A DNA stretch of 64,000 nucleotides, taken from positions 434,001 to 498,000 of the forward strand of contig NZ_CP113059.1 in assembly GCF_026625705.1 (NCBI RefSeq), in the 5' to 3' direction. The stretch's first letter is position 1. Each line of letters starts with the position of its first letter. Below, piece after piece: positions 17,403-26,167 of this stretch. The notes beneath the pieces are model-generated. The model made no database searches. It worked only from the letters and a program-made list of their open reading frames with translations, and had not been told where the DNA came from. The translations under genes were made by a program, and so were the position numbers. The DNA is from Pedobacter sp. SL55. Its GTDB lineage: Bacteria > Bacteroidota > Bacteroidia > Sphingobacteriales > Sphingobacteriaceae.

Positions 17403-18737
17403 TTACCGCGATAAAAATTCTTGCCACCAATAACCAGATTGTTTGATAGTACGTTGTTGTGTTTTGAAATCATTATAGACAATACCGAAACGAGCCTGAT
17501 AACCTTCTGCCCATTCAAAATTATCCAATAAAGTCCAAGCCAAATAACCAGTGATATTTACCCCGTCATTTTTAGCTTTTAGCATGGCTGCCAAATAAGC
17601 TTTAAAATAGTCAATTCTTGCTTGATCGTTAATTTTACCATCAACCAAATGGTCTTGAAAATAAGCACCATTTTCGGTAACCATGATGTTTTTTACCTGT
17701 GGATATGCAGCAAACTGTCTAATAATACGATAAAAACTATCCGCATTTACTTCCCAGCCCATTGCCGTATGAGGTGCTCTTCTATTTTTAGCCTTCACTT
17801 CCCAAGCTTGCACCACGGGTATAAAAGCGTTGTACCTAATCACTAAAGGAAAATAATTTTGGATACCTATAAAGTCAAAATCAAACTTCATACGCTCTTG
17901 GTAACGCCAGGTAGAGTGGCTAATTGCAAATTTCTCCAATACTTCCCAATTGGCAGTGGGAAAACCTAAGCCTAAAACAGGCTCAAGAAAAAAACGGTTC
18001 ATTAAGGCATCTGTGCGTTTGGCTGCCAACAAATCTGGGGCAGACTGCGTATACGGCACTATCTCTGAGCAAGAAAAAGCAGTTCCGATAACAGCGCCTT
18101 TAACTTCGCCTCTTAATATTTTAGCTCCATCGGCTTGCGCTATTGCGGTATGCAAAGCCGCTTCGAAAAAATTGTGTACTCCAGTTTGCCCTGGCGCATG
18201 AACGCCCAACATATAGCCTAAAGAAGTAAACCCAAACGGTTCATTAATTACGATCCATTGTTTTACTTTAGCGCCATACTCTTTTGCGCAAAAACTCACA
18301 TAATCATTAAACCAAGCGTTGATACCAAAGGCAGTCCAGCCGCCTTCTTTAGATAAAGCTTCGGGTAAATCCCAATGATAAAGCGTTACCATTGGAATTA
18401 GATCTAACTTTAGACATTCGTCTATCACGTTATGATAAAATGCAACACCTTCTTTATTTACCGCACCATCGCCCAATGGAAATATTCGCGACCAAGAAAT
18501 GGAAAAGCGAAAAACGGTAAAGCCCAAAGTTTTGACTAAGGCAATGTCTTCTTTGTAGCGATGATAGAAATCACAAGCTTCGGTTGGTTGGTGCCCCTTC
18601 TTGATTTTGCCTGAACGTTTGGAAAAAGTATCCCAAATACTTGGGCCTTTACCATAAGCATTGGCCGCACCTTCTATTTGTGCAGCAGCAGTGGCCACAC
18701 CCCATAAAAAATCCTTACCAAAATGGCTGCTTTGCAT
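17403..18737 (-). CDS. Family 1 glycoside hydrolase (beta-glucosidase type)
   Basis: 444 residues, typical for GH1. It starts FLWGVATAAAQIEGA, with acid/base Glu166 in VINEPF and nucleophile Glu355 in VTENG. The aglycone-site pieces FRFSISWSRIFP and WTLLDNFEWAEGY are present. There is no signal peptide, so it acts in the cytoplasm on short beta-linked disaccharides or aryl glucosides already taken up. It is the first gene of a likely transcript with the two DUF2007 genes (20-bp gap). No transporter or SusCD pair is next to it, so the natural substrate cannot be read from context. Confidence 0.93.
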   Translation of the reverse strand: MQSSHFGKDFLWGVATAAAQIEGAANAYGKGPSIWDTFSKRSGKIKKGHQPTEACDFYHRYKEDIALVKTLGFTVFRFSISWSRIFPLGDGAVNKEGVAFYHNVIDECLKLDLIPMVTLYHWDLPEALSKEGGWTAFGINAWFNDYVSFCAKEYGAKVKQWIVINEPFGFTSLGYMLGVHAPGQTGVHNFFEAALHTAIAQADGAKILRGEVKGAVIGTAFSCSEIVPYTQSAPDLLAAKRTDALMNRFFLEPVLGLGFPTANWEVLEKFAISHSTWRYQERMKFDFDFIGIQNYFPLVIRYNAFIPVVQAWEVKAKNRRAPHTAMGWEVNADSFYRIIRQFAAYPQVKNIMVTENGAYFQDHLVDGKINDQARIDYFKAYLAAMLKAKNDGVNITGYLAWTLLDNFEWAEGYQARFGIVYNDFKTQQRTIKQSGYWWQEFLSR

Positions 18738-18791
18738 TACATCAAATAAAGTGAATAATCTGATTGTGTAGGTTAAATCAGAGTTAAGTTT

Positions 18792-18877
18792 TACCCCTAA
18801 TCCCCTAAAGGGGACTTAATTTAAAAATCGCATCTTGTTAAAAGCGCCTCATTTCTCCTTTAGGGGGCTAGGGGGTT
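18792..18877. repeat. Inverted CCCCTAA/TTAGGGG repeat that supplies the stop of the MutS-like gene
   Basis: ACCCCTAATCCCCTAAAGGG on the left and TCCTTTAGGGGGCTAGGGGG on the right are imperfect inverted copies. The right arm extends into the last codons (NPLAP and stop) of the MutS-like gene on the minus strand. Confidence 0.55.
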
Positions 18878-20686
18878 ACCCAAACCAATCTGTTTCAGCA
18901 ATATCGCTGCATTAAATTTGGTACAAGGCCCTTGTTTAATCAGGTAATCGAACTCCATTTCGTTTGCTACCAACTGAATATCAAAATGGAAATTACGTAC
19001 CTTATTTGGATGCACTTGCTCCAATTCTGAAAGTTGTAGATCGTGGGTAGCGAATAAAGTTGGCGTTCCGATTTTAATCAGTTTTTCGATGAAGGCTTTT
19101 GAGCCGTCAAACTTATCTTTACTATTTGTTCCCCGTAGCATTTCATCAATCAATACAAAAGCATTGGGATATTGTTCTACTTCGCTCAAAATCATTTTTA
19201 AGCGGTTAAGCTCTGCTTTAAAGGTAGAAATGCTTTTTTCAATCAAATTATCTTTGATACGCATGTAAGTTAACAAGCGGAAAATAGATAAATCCATCCG
19301 CTTTGCGCAAACTGGCGCACCTGCATAAGCCAATACCATGTTAATGCCAACCGTACGAAGAAACGTACTTTTGCCAGCCATGTTAGAACCCGTAATGATA
19401 TCTACTGTTGGCGCTTCACTAAAACTAAAGCTGTTATTCACTCGCTTTTGAGTTGCGATTAAAGGATGTCCTAATTCGTCAGCTTTTAAAGAAAAATTCT
19501 CGCTGATAGTTGGAAACACCCAATCTGGATGGTTGTAATTCAGCGTTGCAAAAGAAATCAATTCTTCAAAATAACCGATACGATCTAAACCTTGAGCCAC
19601 CTGATCGCTTACACTTCTACTCCAATTTCCCAGTTTAATACAACATTTTAAATCCCATAACAGAAAGAAATTGAGTACAGCGTACAACAGGAAATTCAAC
19701 CGAGCATCGAACTCGACAATGATTTTTGCCAGCATCTTAATGTGTGCACTTACTTTCTCATCCGAATGAAATAACTTTTTTATGTACTTACTTTTCCAAA
19801 CACGTTGCTCTGTCCATTCAATGGCATCTGCGTAGCTACTTAACAGCCCCGAACTGCCACTAAATCCGTAGTAAACTGTTGTGATTTGCTTAGAATAAAA
19901 GAAAGTTAACATTGCATTAGCAAAAGCCATTAAGCCGAAAATGCTCCAAAAAGTACCGCCAAAAATCAACCCTGTTAAAAACAAAACCAACATTAAATAA
20001 GGCACTAACTTCACATAAAACTTGAGCAAGTTATTTGAGGTAAAAGCAACCTGACTTAACAATTGGCTTCCTAATTTTTGTTTAATTTCTTCGATCCTGG
20101 TTACTTCATGTCCTTTTAAGTTCGCCCTAAAAGCAAACGTAGTATCTATATGATCGTTTAGTTCCTTAATTGCTTCCTGACGTTCTTCAATAATCTTGCG
20201 ATTATTAACTGTAGCCAGGTGCCTTGCTAATTCTTCTACACCAATTTTCGAAGCACCTCTGTTAATCAACGCATAAAGCGACGACTTTCCGAAAATATCC
20301 AAATCTGAAAGGTAAGGATGACTTTCATCTTCAAAGGCAGTTCCATCATCATATCCATTGGTTTTCCCTTGTAGTAAAATAATCTCATTTTCGAAAACCC
20401 ATAGCAAATTCTGGTGAAACTTGTATTTCTTTTCTAGTTTATTTTGCCTTCTAACTACCGCAGCGAAAGTAAAAATTGGCAATAGTAACAACACAGACCA
20501 AATGGCATTTGCAGTATTTCCTTCAGAGCTTACTAAGCCCACAAAAAATCCAATTTCTACCAATAACAAAGCGACACGAACAAAAGAAAGTTGATCTACT
20601 TTTTTCTTCAACACAGCGATTTCGGCATGCTGCTCTTTTGCTGATTGCTCGTATGTTTTTAATCTATTTAGCTCGGTATTTAACAT
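18860..20686 (-). CDS. MutS-related ATPase with membrane segments
   Basis: 608 residues from the ATG at 20686; 13 upstream in-frame residues are unlikely. The C-terminal third is the MutS ATPase domain: Walker A ITGSNMAGKS (431-440), Walker B VLIDEMLRGTNSKD (511-524), then LFATHD. The mismatch-recognition domain is missing. Hydrophobic pairs at about 36-78 and 228-265 predict a membrane-tethered protein. This shortened MutS family is common in Bacteroidota, and its role is not known. It is probably not classical mismatch repair. The final codons come from the repeat at 18792-18877. It diverges from rlmH with 46 bp between starts. Confidence 0.85.
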   Translation of the reverse strand: MLNTELNRLKTYEQSAKEQHAEIAVLKKKVDQLSFVRVALLLVEIGFFVGLVSSEGNTANAIWSVLLLLPIFTFAAVVRRQNKLEKKYKFHQNLLWVFENEIILLQGKTNGYDDGTAFEDESHPYLSDLDIFGKSSLYALINRGASKIGVEELARHLATVNNRKIIEERQEAIKELNDHIDTTFAFRANLKGHEVTRIEEIKQKLGSQLLSQVAFTSNNLLKFYVKLVPYLMLVLFLTGLIFGGTFWSIFGLMAFANAMLTFFYSKQITTVYYGFSGSSGLLSSYADAIEWTEQRVWKSKYIKKLFHSDEKVSAHIKMLAKIIVEFDARLNFLLYAVLNFFLLWDLKCCIKLGNWSRSVSDQVAQGLDRIGYFEELISFATLNYNHPDWVFPTISENFSLKADELGHPLIATQKRVNNSFSFSEAPTVDIITGSNMAGKSTFLRTVGINMVLAYAGAPVCAKRMDLSIFRLLTYMRIKDNLIEKSISTFKAELNRLKMILSEVEQYPNAFVLIDEMLRGTNSKDKFDGSKAFIEKLIKIGTPTLFATHDLQLSELEQVHPNKVRNFHFDIQLVANEMEFDYLIKQGPCTKFNAAILLKQIGLGNPLAP

Positions 20687-20732
20687 TATATTTGAAGAAT
20701 TAAGCTGTAAAGATAAAAAACACAACCATTAG

Positions 20733-21206
20733 ATGAAGATTACCTTAATTGCCATAGGGAAAACGGAAGATAAATATTTGATTGATGGCATTGATAAGTA
20801 TTTAGGTCGCTTGAAACATTACATCAACTTCAACATGGTAATTATTCCAGATGTAAAAAACACAAAAAACCTCAGCGAAGCACAACAAAAAACAAAAGAA
20901 GCAGAATTGTTACTTAAGCAACTGAACAATAGTGATGTTGTTGTGTTATTAGATGAAAAAGGTAAGAAATACACTTCAGTTCAGTTTTCGGCTTACATTA
21001 ATAAGCAGATGGTTGGCAGTGTACAAAACTTGGTTTTCATTATTGGCGGCCCCTATGGTTTTGATGAAAGCATTTACAAAAGATCAAACAGTAGCATTTC
21101 GCTGTCAGACATGACTTTTTCCCATCAAATGGTACGTTTGTTTTTTGTGGAGCAGCTTTACCGGGCTTTTACGATTTTGAAAAACGAACCTTACCACCAC
21201 GAATAA
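20733..21206 (+). CDS. rlmH: 23S rRNA (pseudouridine1915-N3)-methyltransferase
   Basis: 157 residues, the normal length for this SPOUT methyltransferase. The sequence begins MKITLIAIGKTEDKYL, has VVLLDEKGKKYTSVQF in the middle, and ends with the knot region FIIGGPYGFDESIYKRS and MTFSHQMVRLFFVEQLYRAF. It uses S-adenosylmethionine to methylate pseudouridine 1915 in helix 69 of 23S rRNA on assembled ribosomes. Confidence 0.95.
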   Translation: MKITLIAIGKTEDKYLIDGIDKYLGRLKHYINFNMVIIPDVKNTKNLSEAQQKTKEAELLLKQLNNSDVVVLLDEKGKKYTSVQFSAYINKQMVGSVQNLVFIIGGPYGFDESIYKRSNSSISLSDMTFSHQMVRLFFVEQLYRAFTILKNEPYHHE

Positions 21207-21214
21207 AAAATTTA

Positions 21215-21279
21215 GCCACAGATTTACAAATTTAAAAATGATTGAAATTAATCCATAAATTTATCTGTGCATCTGTGGC
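21215..21279. repeat. GCCACAGAT / ATCTGTGGC inverted repeat
   Basis: The arms at 21215-21223 and 21271-21279 are exact inverses, with further pairing (TTTACA, ATCTGTGC) inside. It is an intergenic hairpin after rlmH. Confidence 0.5.
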
Positions 21280-21331
21280 AATAATTATGAAAAACACTGC
21301 TTTAAAGCATCTAATTTAAAAAGGAGGAATT

Positions 21332-21457
21332 ATGAAACTACCCGGAGATTATAAAAGAAACTACAGATTTAGAAGCGATACATCTAAAGAGCAAAAATAT
21401 TTAACCATCATGATAGCTGTGGTAATTATTGCAGCTATACTATTATATTTTCTGTAA
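21332..21457 (+). CDS. 41-residue single-pass membrane protein with a strong Shine-Dalgarno
   Basis: ATG at 21332, TAA at 21455-21457. MKLPGDYKRNYRFRSDTSKE is a basic cytoplasmic head, followed by LTIMIAVVIIAAILLYFL, one membrane helix to the end. AAGGAGGAA at 21320-21328 is a perfect Shine-Dalgarno at good spacing, which is rare in this phylum and decides the start. An intrinsic terminator follows directly. Function unknown. Small tail-anchored or signal-anchored proteins like this often bind larger membrane complexes, but nothing here shows which. Confidence 0.75.
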   Translation: MKLPGDYKRNYRFRSDTSKEQKYLTIMIAVVIIAAILLYFL

Positions 21458-21461
21458 ATAA

Positions 21462-21487
21462 AAAAAGCACCGAGTGGTGCTTTTTTG
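21462..21487 (+). terminator. Intrinsic terminator after the 41-residue gene
   Basis: AAAAAGCACC pairs with GGTGCTTTTT around loop GAGT. The A/T symmetry means it can also end the minus-strand DUF5606 transcript. Confidence 0.85.
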
Positions 21488-21503
21488 TTATCTGGAAGGC
21501 TAA

Positions 21504-22040
21504 CTAAGCTCCTCTTTTAGCAGGCATAGTTGCTTTTTTAGCAGGAGCCGATGTTTTAGCCGTTGGTGCCTTGGCAGCTTTTGCTTTTGGGGCGGCTTTT
21601 GGCTTAGCTTCAACTTTATCTTCTACCTTAGGTGCATCTTCTTCTGTTCCAGGAGCAGCTTCAGTAAACAAAGGCATATCTTTTAAGAAGTTGTACCAAG
21701 ATAGAATTTTCTTCATATCAGAAGCATAAACTTTCTCTTGATCGTGGTTTGGAGCAACTTCTAAGAAGAATTTTCTCAAGGTATTTCCATCAGCTTTAAC
21801 ATCTGGAACAGCGGTTTTAGTAGCTGCTATGTTTGCTAAAACGTCGGTTAATTTCAATTCTTCGTCTTCTCCGTAAATGGTAATATCTTCTAAAGAAGCT
21901 AATTTGGTATTAGAAAGATTAGCAACAATTTTCAACTTTTGCTCATCAAGACTTTCTAAAACATAGCCAGCTTTATTTTGTCCGATTAATTTGAACAAGC
22001 CTGGTCTGCCCGAAACAGATACAATTCCTCTTAAATTCAT
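21504..22040 (-). CDS. DUF5606 family protein with Ala/Lys/Pro-rich tail
   Basis: 178 residues. The N-terminal 125 residues match the DUF5606 family of Bacteroidota (MNLRGIVSVSGRPGLFKLIG, KLTDVLANIA, LRKFFLEVAPNHDQEKVYAS, KILSWYNFL). The last 50 residues are low-complexity Ala/Lys/Pro/Thr, likely disordered and basic. No enzymatic motif is visible, no signal peptide, so cytoplasmic. It lies downstream of a cyclophilin gene on the same strand, with a 76-bp gap filled by a palindromic repeat. Function unknown. Confidence 0.85.
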   Translation of the reverse strand: MNLRGIVSVSGRPGLFKLIGQNKAGYVLESLDEQKLKIVANLSNTKLASLEDITIYGEDEELKLTDVLANIAATKTAVPDVKADGNTLRKFFLEVAPNHDQEKVYASDMKKILSWYNFLKDMPLFTEAAPGTEEDAPKVEDKVEAKPKAAPKAKAAKAPTAKTSAPAKKATMPAKRGA

Positions 22041-22051
22041 ATATTTTATAA

Positions 22052-22108
22052 GATTTGAGAAATGAGATATGAGATGTGAGAAACTTGTCTCAAATCTAAC
22101 ATCTCAAA
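22052..22108. repeat. AGATTTGAGA/TCTCAAATCT palindromic repeat
   Basis: AGATTTGAGA at the left end and TCTCAAATCT at the right end are exact inverses, with GAGAT-type units between. It separates the cyclophilin and DUF5606 genes. Confidence 0.55.
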
Positions 22109-22116
22109 TCTGATGT

Positions 22117-22575
22117 CTATTCTTCAATTACTTCTACAGTTAAAATTTTATCTCCTTGGCGAATGTCATCAACCAAGTCCACATTTTCTACAACTTTGCC
22201 AAAGCAAGTGTGGTTACGATCTAAATGTGCTGTGTTTGCTCTGCTGTGGCAAATAAAGAACTGAGAACCACCAGTATTTCTACCTGCATGCGCCATAGAA
22301 AGCACACCTCTATCGTGGTATTGGTTATCGCCATCTAACTCACAATCAATTTTATAACCCGGCCCACCAGTACCAGCCATGCCAGATGCGCCATCTTTAG
22401 AGTTAGGGCAACCGCCTTGAATCATAAAATTTGGGATTACACGGTGAAAAGTTACACCATCATAAAATCCTTCTTTAGCTAATTTTTTAAAGTTAGCAAC
22501 AGCTTTAGGAGCATCATTTTCATAGAACTCCACGGTCATATCGCCTTTTACCGTTTTTATAATTGCTTTACCCAT
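22117..22575 (-). CDS. Peptidyl-prolyl cis-trans isomerase, cyclophilin type
   Basis: 152 residues. Cyclophilin motifs: FKKLAKEGFYDGVTFHRVIP with the catalytic-site arginine in FHRV, FMIQGGCPNSKDG, GVLSMAHAGRNTGGSQFFI, and HTCFGKVVENVDLVDDI. It speeds proline isomerisation in folding proteins. There is no signal peptide, so it is a cytoplasmic form. Confidence 0.94.
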   Translation of the reverse strand: MGKAIIKTVKGDMTVEFYENDAPKAVANFKKLAKEGFYDGVTFHRVIPNFMIQGGCPNSKDGASGMAGTGGPGYKIDCELDGDNQYHDRGVLSMAHAGRNTGGSQFFICHSRANTAHLDRNHTCFGKVVENVDLVDDIRQGDKILTVEVIEE

Positions 22576-22737
22576 TTTCTTTTTTTATAAGGATGCAAAT
22601 TTACACAAATAAATTTAATGTGATAATGCGTTGATGTGATGATGAGATAATATGAAAATGTATGGCACTGCCCATCGGTTACAACAGTCCCGCTTTTCGC
22701 TATAATTTTTTTGTTAACGGCACTGCCACTCCTCATT

Positions 22738-22797
22738 GTCATCCTGAGCTTGTAGAAGAATCTCTATGGCAAAACGCTTCGACAGGCTCAGCGTGAC
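22738..22797. repeat. GTCATCCTGAGC / GCTCAGCGTGAC inverted repeat
   Basis: The ends are near-perfect inverses of a type common in Pedobacter-like intergenic DNA. A second, weaker inverted pair (ACTTTGCG at about 22855 and its inverse near 22933) follows. 22576-23080 holds no gene I can support. Confidence 0.55.
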
Positions 22798-23080
22798 AAG
22801 CACAAAAAAGCTTTCCGCTTCAATCGGGTTTAAATAACAACAGCCTGTTTGCCAAACTTTGCGACCTCTGCGTATCTTTTTCATTCTTTGCGATAGAAAA
22901 TTTACCGCAAAGGTTTTTGAAGTTTTCACAAAGTTTCGCAAAGGCAAAAAACGCGAAAAATGAACATTTCAACCTTACAACATTTAAACACTTCCAACAT
23001 CGTAACAATAAAACAATCCAGCCATACAACAATTTACTTCTCGACGTTCTATTTTAAGCGGTTAAATTTTAACTTCGTAT

Positions 23081-24346
23081 ATGCAAGGCAAAAAATATAT
23101 TCTTTTGGTTTTATTCGTTTTACTTCAAATAGCAGCAAAGGCGGCGTCTATCCTAATTTATATGGATGAAGGCCAGAAAAACCACTTGAAAGCTTACGGA
23201 ATTGCCTATTGGTGCATCAAACAACAAACCGAAGTAGACTGGCTGCTCAACTACCGTGGCGGTAGTTTTTTGGTTAAACAGGCTAAAGCTATAGAAGATG
23301 AACTCAAAATTAGAGGCGTGGCTTACGAAGTACTTGCCGACGCAAAAGTAAGCGCCATTCTTAACGAAATTAGCAACCCAGCAGTAAATATGGAGATGGT
23401 AAAGCTAGAAAAAGCTCCAAAAATTGCTGTTTACTCGCCCAAAAGCAAGCTCCCTTGGGACGATGCCGTAACGCTAGTTTTAACCTATGCCGAAATACCC
23501 TACGATGTAATATATGATGACGAGATATTAAAAGATAAACTTACTACTTACGATTGGCTACACCTACACCACGAAGATTTTACAGGCCAATACGGTAGGT
23601 TTTGGTCTTCTTTCAGAAACACAACTTGGTATCAAGAAGATGTAAAGTACCAAGAAGCGGCAGCAAAACGCAATGGTTTTAATAAAGTTTCGCAGATGAA
23701 ACTAGCCGTTGCCAAACGCATTAAAGAGTTTTGTGCTGGTGGCGGTTTCCTATTTGCCATGTGCTCTGGTACCGATAGTTTCGACATTGCTTTAGCTGCC
23801 GAAGGTGTAGATATTCTAGAAAGCATGTTCGATGGAGATGGTATGGATCCCAATGCACAATCGCGATTGGATTACAATAAAGCCGTGGCTTTTGGAAATT
23901 TCCATTTGGATATGAACCCTTACAACTACGAATTCTCGGATATCGATGTTACCCAAACCCGCACTGGCTTTAACGAAAGCAACGATTACTTCACACTGTT
24001 CGATTTTTCTGCTAAATGGGATTTGGTGCCAACTATGCTTACCCAAAATCACGAAAAAGTAGTGAAAGGATTTATGGGGCAAACAACGGCATTTCGTAAA
24101 AGCTTGGTAAAGCCAAACATTACCGTTCTTGGCGAAAACAAAGCTGGAGCCGAAGTGCGCTATTTACATGGCGAAATTGGCAAAGGTCAATTCAGTTTTT
24201 ATGGCGGTCACGATCCAGAAGATTACCAACACCAAGTAAACGACCCGCCAACCGATTTGAGCTTACATCCAACTTCTCCAGGTTATCGTTTGATTTTGAA
24301 CAACGTATTGTTTCCTGCTGCTAAAAAGAAGCCACAGAAAACGTAA
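23081..24346 (+). CDS. Exported protein with glutamine-amidotransferase-like fold (often labelled asparagine synthetase B)
   Basis: 421 residues with an N-terminal signal peptide (about 1-21). It begins ILIYMDEGQKNHLKAYGIAY. The central part reads VKLEKAPKIAVYSPKSKLPW, DWLHLHHEDFTGQYG, then FCAGGGFLFAMCSGTDSFDIAL, and near the end GEIGKGQFSFYGGHDPEDY. The GGGFLFAMCSGTDS elbow looks like the nucleophile turn of class I amidotransferase-like domains. I recall relatives in this phylum annotated as asparagine synthetase B, but no AsnB synthetase domain is present here, so that name is doubtful. Substrate unknown, location periplasmic or extracellular. Confidence 0.7.
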   Translation: MQGKKYILLVLFVLLQIAAKAASILIYMDEGQKNHLKAYGIAYWCIKQQTEVDWLLNYRGGSFLVKQAKAIEDELKIRGVAYEVLADAKVSAILNEISNPAVNMEMVKLEKAPKIAVYSPKSKLPWDDAVTLVLTYAEIPYDVIYDDEILKDKLTTYDWLHLHHEDFTGQYGRFWSSFRNTTWYQEDVKYQEAAAKRNGFNKVSQMKLAVAKRIKEFCAGGGFLFAMCSGTDSFDIALAAEGVDILESMFDGDGMDPNAQSRLDYNKAVAFGNFHLDMNPYNYEFSDIDVTQTRTGFNESNDYFTLFDFSAKWDLVPTMLTQNHEKVVKGFMGQTTAFRKSLVKPNITVLGENKAGAEVRYLHGEIGKGQFSFYGGHDPEDYQHQVNDPPTDLSLHPTSPGYRLILNNVLFPAAKKKPQKT

Positions 24347-24583
24347 TTAACTCAAAATCTATCTTCATTTTTATAAGATTACCCTAAAAATTGGCGTCCT
24401 TTATAGGTTAAAATTTCTGCAATGCAAAACAGGATGTCTGTTTTTGTAAACACTTTTTTACATTCTGCAAATTGATAATAGGGCTCCATCAACAATCAAT
24501 TCAACTCGCTAAAAATCAATTATTTTCAAATTAAAACATGGTATACTTTGTTTCTAATGGCATAGCTTTTGGGAGTAAAGTGA

Positions 24584-24603
24584 TATCGAAAATGGTTTCG
24601 ATA
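24584..24603 (+). promoter_or_regulatory. Perfect hairpin just before the start of the beta-barrel gene
   Basis: TATCGAAA (24584-24591) and TTTCGATA (24596-24603) flank loop ATGG. It ends 14 bp before the ATG at 24618, so it could be an operator or a 5'-leader structure affecting translation. No clear TANNTTTG box is seen upstream in 24347-24583, which otherwise looks empty. Confidence 0.35.
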
Positions 24604-24617
24604 CAAAATTAAAAATC

Positions 24618-25310
24618 ATGAAAAAGATCATATTATTAGGAAGCGCTCTTTTACTATCTAGCTCTGCATTATTTGCTCAAACAACTACAACGATGAGTGG
24701 CAGCGATGCCCGCATCGGAATTAAGGGTGGTGTTAATTTAAGTACTGTTAAGTATAGTGGTTTTGACGGAGCAAGTACATTAAATGACGCAACGAAACAA
24801 AACGTGGGTTACAATTTTACCGTATTTGGAGACTTCGGTGTTGGCAACAATTTTTTCATTCAACCTGGCGTATCTTTACAAAATAAAGGAACTAAGTTTG
24901 AAGGCAATTTTGCTGGTATAACTGGAGAGCAAACAATAAACGTGATGGCAATTGAAGTACCAGTAAATGCAGTGGTAAGAATTCCAACTGGCCAATCAGG
25001 AGCATTTCATTTAAGTGCAGGTCCGTATGCGGCATTTAATGTAGACGGAAAAAGAAAAACTAAAATTACTAGTGGCACCAACCAAGGTACTACCGAAGAA
25101 AGCTTAAAATTTGGGAATAATGCTGATGATGACGTAGCTAGCATGGATTTTGGTGCAAATTTTGGAGTGGGCTACCGCATGAATAATGGTTTCTTACTTG
25201 GAGCTAACTACGGATTAGGATTAAGCAATGTATTGCCAAAAGATAATAGAAGTGGCGATACAAAAGGAGCCAATAGAGTTTGGGGCTTTAGCGTAGGTTA
25301 CTCATTCTAA
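24618..25310 (+). CDS. Outer membrane beta-barrel protein (PorT/OMP_b-brl type)
   Basis: 230 residues. The signal peptide is MKKIILLGSALLLSSSALFA, followed by IGIKGGVNLSTVKYSG, the usual first strand of Bacteroidota small beta-barrels. Alternating hydrophobic strands follow (FFIQPGVSLQNKGTKFEG, GAFHLSAGPYAAFN, FGANFGVGYRMNNGFLLGAN), ending in a terminal aromatic strand VWGFSVGYSF. It is an eight-stranded-type outer membrane barrel. The ligand or role is unknown. Confidence 0.87.
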   Translation: MKKIILLGSALLLSSSALFAQTTTTMSGSDARIGIKGGVNLSTVKYSGFDGASTLNDATKQNVGYNFTVFGDFGVGNNFFIQPGVSLQNKGTKFEGNFAGITGEQTINVMAIEVPVNAVVRIPTGQSGAFHLSAGPYAAFNVDGKRKTKITSGTNQGTTEESLKFGNNADDDVASMDFGANFGVGYRMNNGFLLGANYGLGLSNVLPKDNRSGDTKGANRVWGFSVGYSF

Positions 25311-25333
25311 TTAACCTACATCAAACTCATCGT

Positions 25334-25363
25334 AAGCCAGCTTTTTTGAAGGCTGGCTTTTTT
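25334..25363 (+). terminator. Intrinsic terminator of the beta-barrel gene
   Basis: AAGCCAGC (25334-25341) pairs with GCTGGCTT (25352-25359), followed by T residues. Confidence 0.8.
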
Positions 25364-25408
25364 GTAGGCAAAATCTACGAGCTGTGCTTCGTTTTGCTAA
25401 ATTTGAAT

Positions 25409-25759
25409 ATGGATATCTTACGAATACATAAAAATATTGCCGAAATCGTAGCTGAAGACTTAGTAATTAGCAAAGTTGAGGACGGCATAGATTTAGTAGG
25501 CAACGTTTATTACCAAGGCTTTGATAATTTGATTCTGTATGAAAAAAATATCCATTCAGATTTTTTTGATCTAAGCACAACAATGGCTGGAGAAATATTA
25601 CAGAAATTTTCCAATTATCGTATCGGTTTGGCAATAGTAGGCGATTTCGATAAATATCAAAGCAAAAGCATCAAAGATTTCATTTTAGAAAGCAACAAAC
25701 TAGGTAAAATCAATTTTGTAAATTCGAAAGAAGAAGCAATAAAAGCGTTGTTAAAATAA
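25409..25759 (+). CDS. DUF4180 family protein
   Basis: 116 residues from the ATG at 25409 (MDILRIHKNIAEIVAEDLVI). A longer frame from 25346 would run through the terminator of the previous gene and is rejected. The pattern LVGNVYYQGFDNLILYEKNI, then FDLSTTMAGEILQKFSNYRI and FILESNKLGKINFV matches DUF4180, a small cytoplasmic alpha/beta domain. Members are sometimes found with stress or regulator genes. The function is not known. It is followed after 6 bp by a membrane protein gene, probably as a two-gene unit. Confidence 0.82.
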   Translation: MDILRIHKNIAEIVAEDLVISKVEDGIDLVGNVYYQGFDNLILYEKNIHSDFFDLSTTMAGEILQKFSNYRIGLAIVGDFDKYQSKSIKDFILESNKLGKINFVNSKEEAIKALLK

Positions 25760-25765
25760 GAAAAG

Positions 25766-26167
25766 ATGCATCCAATATTAAGAAATATCCTTGCAATTAT
25801 TGCCGGCATTGTATTTGGCAGTTTAGTAAATGGTGCCATTATTATGGTAAGCGGTAATATTATTGCCCCTCCAGCTGGAGTAGACTTAACTACAGAAGAA
25901 GGATTAAACGCCGGAATGTACCTAATGGAACCAAAACACTTTATTCTTCCTTTTTTAGCACACGCCATTGGAACTTTTGTGGGAGCCTACATTGCTGCAA
26001 GAATTGCTACTAAAAAAATTGCTTTTGCAATGGTAATTGGCAGTGTATTTTTAACTGGCGGAATTTGGATGGTAATGATTGTGCCCTCTCCTATTTGGTT
26101 TACTATTGTTGATTTAGCCGGAGCTTATTTACCAGTAGCCTACTTTGCCGGAAGAATTGCGAAATAG
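25766..26167 (+). CDS. Four-helix integral membrane protein of unknown function
   Basis: 133 residues. Hydrophobic segments at about 8-30, 58-80, 85-105 and 108-130 predict four membrane helices. Small residues are frequent (GIVFGSLVNGAII, AIGTFVGAYIAARIA). I recognise no catalytic motif. It is co-oriented with the DUF4180 gene, 6 bp apart. The stop codon TAG is the first piece of a TTAGGGA tandem array. Confidence 0.75.
   Translation: MHPILRNILAIIAGIVFGSLVNGAIIMVSGNIIAPPAGVDLTTEEGLNAGMYLMEPKHFILPFLAHAIGTFVGAYIAARIATKKIAFAMVIGSVFLTGGIWMVMIVPSPIWFTIVDLAGAYLPVAYFAGRIAK

Noticed and set aside
17384..17518. Upstream extension of the DUF2007/zinc-ribbon gene by 45 residues
   Set aside because: The extension overlaps the 3' end of the GH1 gene and has no similarity to the DUF2007 start, which begins at MSDKIIVY.
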